From Lycocorax pyrrhopterus obiensis (Eukaryota > Chordata > Aves > Passeriformes > Paradisaeidae): DNA of 64,000 nt. The notes below the pieces were generated by a model that saw only the letters and a program-made list of their open reading frames with translations, ran no database searches and was not told the origin of the DNA. The translations under genes were made by a program, and so were the position numbers. Of this stretch, positions 62,382 through 64,000 are shown piece by piece (position 1 is the first letter of the stretch; every line of letters begins with the position of its first letter). The stretch covers positions 55,504,975-55,568,974 of the forward strand of contig JACSVZ010000007.1 in assembly GCA_014706295.1 (NCBI GenBank), in the 5' to 3' direction.

Positions 62382-64000
62382 TTTTACTATGGAGTAGGAA
62401 ATGCTTTCACTCCAATATTTGCTCATGCCTTGATCAAAACAAAACATAAACCAAAACACAAAACCTGCAAAGCTGGAATACAGGACCCCTGCACTTCATC
62501 TGTTTTATTATCTTCCTGCTTTCTCTTTGCATGATGTCGTCATTAGTGCTACACAACACAATTTGAACAGAAACAAAGGGCTTTGTGCTGATAAATGGAA
62601 TGTTTCAGTCTATCAAAATGACTTCCCTACTTGAGAGAAAGATGTTGTTTGATTCTTCCACAGGAAGCTTTATTTTCTAAAGCCTCACGTATTCTGCTGC
62701 TGAAGTAGACCTGTAGAATATTTTTCACTGGCCCTTATGTTTTCCTATTTTTTTAGCCATGTATATCTTTTTATCTTATTAATCTAAGGAGTACTTCTAA
62801 GTCAGGCAACTACGGATTGTCTGAACATTAAACTCATATCTTTTTGCAAAACAGGATGAACCTAGTTAGGTTGCCCTGAGGCTTGGATGCTGTTGATTAC
62901 TCCTGTATGGCTTTTGCACATTTTACCGAGACTTCTTTCTTCATTGTAGTTATTTTCTTCATGATCATGTTTTAGCTGGAGAAGGCAGTCCTGTCTAAAA
63001 AGTCAGTGTTGATTTATTTGGAAAAGAAAGTGATATGTAACTGAACACTGTAGGAGGAATTCCTTGTGTTACAGGTTTGTTACAGATGACATGCCAAGCT
63101 GAAATGGAAAACCACTGGCATCATTGCCACTTCGGGCTGAACTCCCCTCTGTCTGGGGAGGGACTGTTGTGGGGGTCCCAGGAGAAGCCCACTCTGGAGG
63201 CTGAAGGTGGCATTTTAGGTTTCACCTCCTCTGTCTCCCACACTGCATGAATCACAGAAGATTCTGCAGAGGTTTTATTTTTCTTCTAAACGAGCTGTAG
63301 ATGCTTATGTGCTGTTAAAACCCCAGCTTTCCTGTATTTCTTACCTGTGTCACTTGTCCTATAAAATGGGGAAAGCCCTTCCTCACCTCCCAGTACTTGC
63401 TTACTTCCCAGGGATGTTGTTAGGAGAACTACACTAAAGATTGCAAGCTGCAGTATGAATGGATCTATATTAATACATTAAGAGACAGACAGGAGGATGA
63501 ATATCCCCAAAGAGCAAAACCACCTGCCATTCCTGTGACAGCTACAGAAACTAGTGCAATATATTCAGTAGCTTACACAATAGCAATAGAAAACTATTAA
63601 AGTAGAGGAAGCTGGCCAACAGGTAAGCCCAAAGAATCTCTGCTCAAAGGCAGGTTTTTATTTGGACCTTGTTCCTAGTTTGACATCTTTGGATTATTCC
63701 TTTTTTAGCTTTATTAAACACAATCATTCTCTTTCCTGTGTGAATTCTAGACTTTATTCTGTCTGGCTTCCAAACGTAGCATCCACTCAGAGAAACAGCA
63801 TCAGTGGGATGTTGGTATTAAGGCCACCACTTGGGGTTACCCTGTCATAGGATGTGGGACAGGTGGCAATGCCATGGGAGAAGCAGGCAGGTCAGCTGCT
63901 GGGTACCCCTGAAGACCATCACAAACCCCCTGTCAGCCACCAGGGACCCTCACAGCCAAAGCCCAGGGGCTTCTGTTCGTTTTCGGTAGGACTGACCTGT
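62382..64000. other. Unique DNA, no gene recognised
   Basis: GC content rises slightly towards the end (63100-63250 and after 63850). No open frame with support, no repeat family recognised. Confidence 0.5.

Noticed and set aside
1..64000. Prokaryotic-type features, CRISPR arrays, tRNA or rRNA genes, complete proviruses
   Set aside because: None seen on reading; direct repeats are limited to microsatellites, a 16-bp triplication and mobile elements.

Overview
The window is vertebrate, and almost certainly avian, nuclear DNA. The evidence is a set of CR1 LINE fragments whose 3' ends carry the bird-type octamer tail (ATTCTRTG-like), two class II (ERVK-like) solo LTRs, one ERVL-type LTR matching a repeat common in bird genomes, and a further LTR-like block. 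Composition is AT-rich with scattered poly-A tracts and microsatellites. There are no operons, dense ORFs, rRNA or tRNA genes, or CRISPR arrays. Open frames of up to about 180 codons occur, but most have no domain, no splice context and no codon signature, which is what chance gives in 64 kb of such DNA.

Layout: 1-13 kb is mostly unique sequence with a small CR1 tail (4.5 kb), one exon-like block on the minus strand (7.66-7.98 kb) and an AT-rich homeodomain-site-like block (8.1-8.5 kb). 13.1-13.8 kb is a degraded LTR-like repeat. Between 18.0 and 22.9 kb two solo LTRs of one family face opposite ways. Each has its own perfect 6-bp target duplication, and a very old CR1 lies between them. 23.9 kb holds another CR1 fragment. 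24.3-33.4 kb holds several minus-strand exon-like blocks. 31.5-32.6 kb is an ERVL-type LTR. 33-52 kb is mostly unique DNA with candidate regulatory blocks (35.6-36.0 and 44.85-45.1 kb), an old CR1 3' end (47.1 kb) and a few exon-like blocks. 52.3-53.3 kb is the best preserved CR1, with an internal deletion. 53.3-64 kb is unique DNA with microsatellites and a 16-bp triplication.

Genes: I recognise no gene with certainty. The best candidates are minus-strand blocks at 33.3, 18.8, 17.8 and 7.8 kb, each bounded by reasonable splice sites. The last three have compatible phases and could belong to one gene with large introns. By rough estimate, dozens of acceptor/donor pairs around short open frames would arise by chance in 64 kb read on both strands, so these calls carry low confidence. 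The secure content is the mobile-element record. I found no convincing new biological system.
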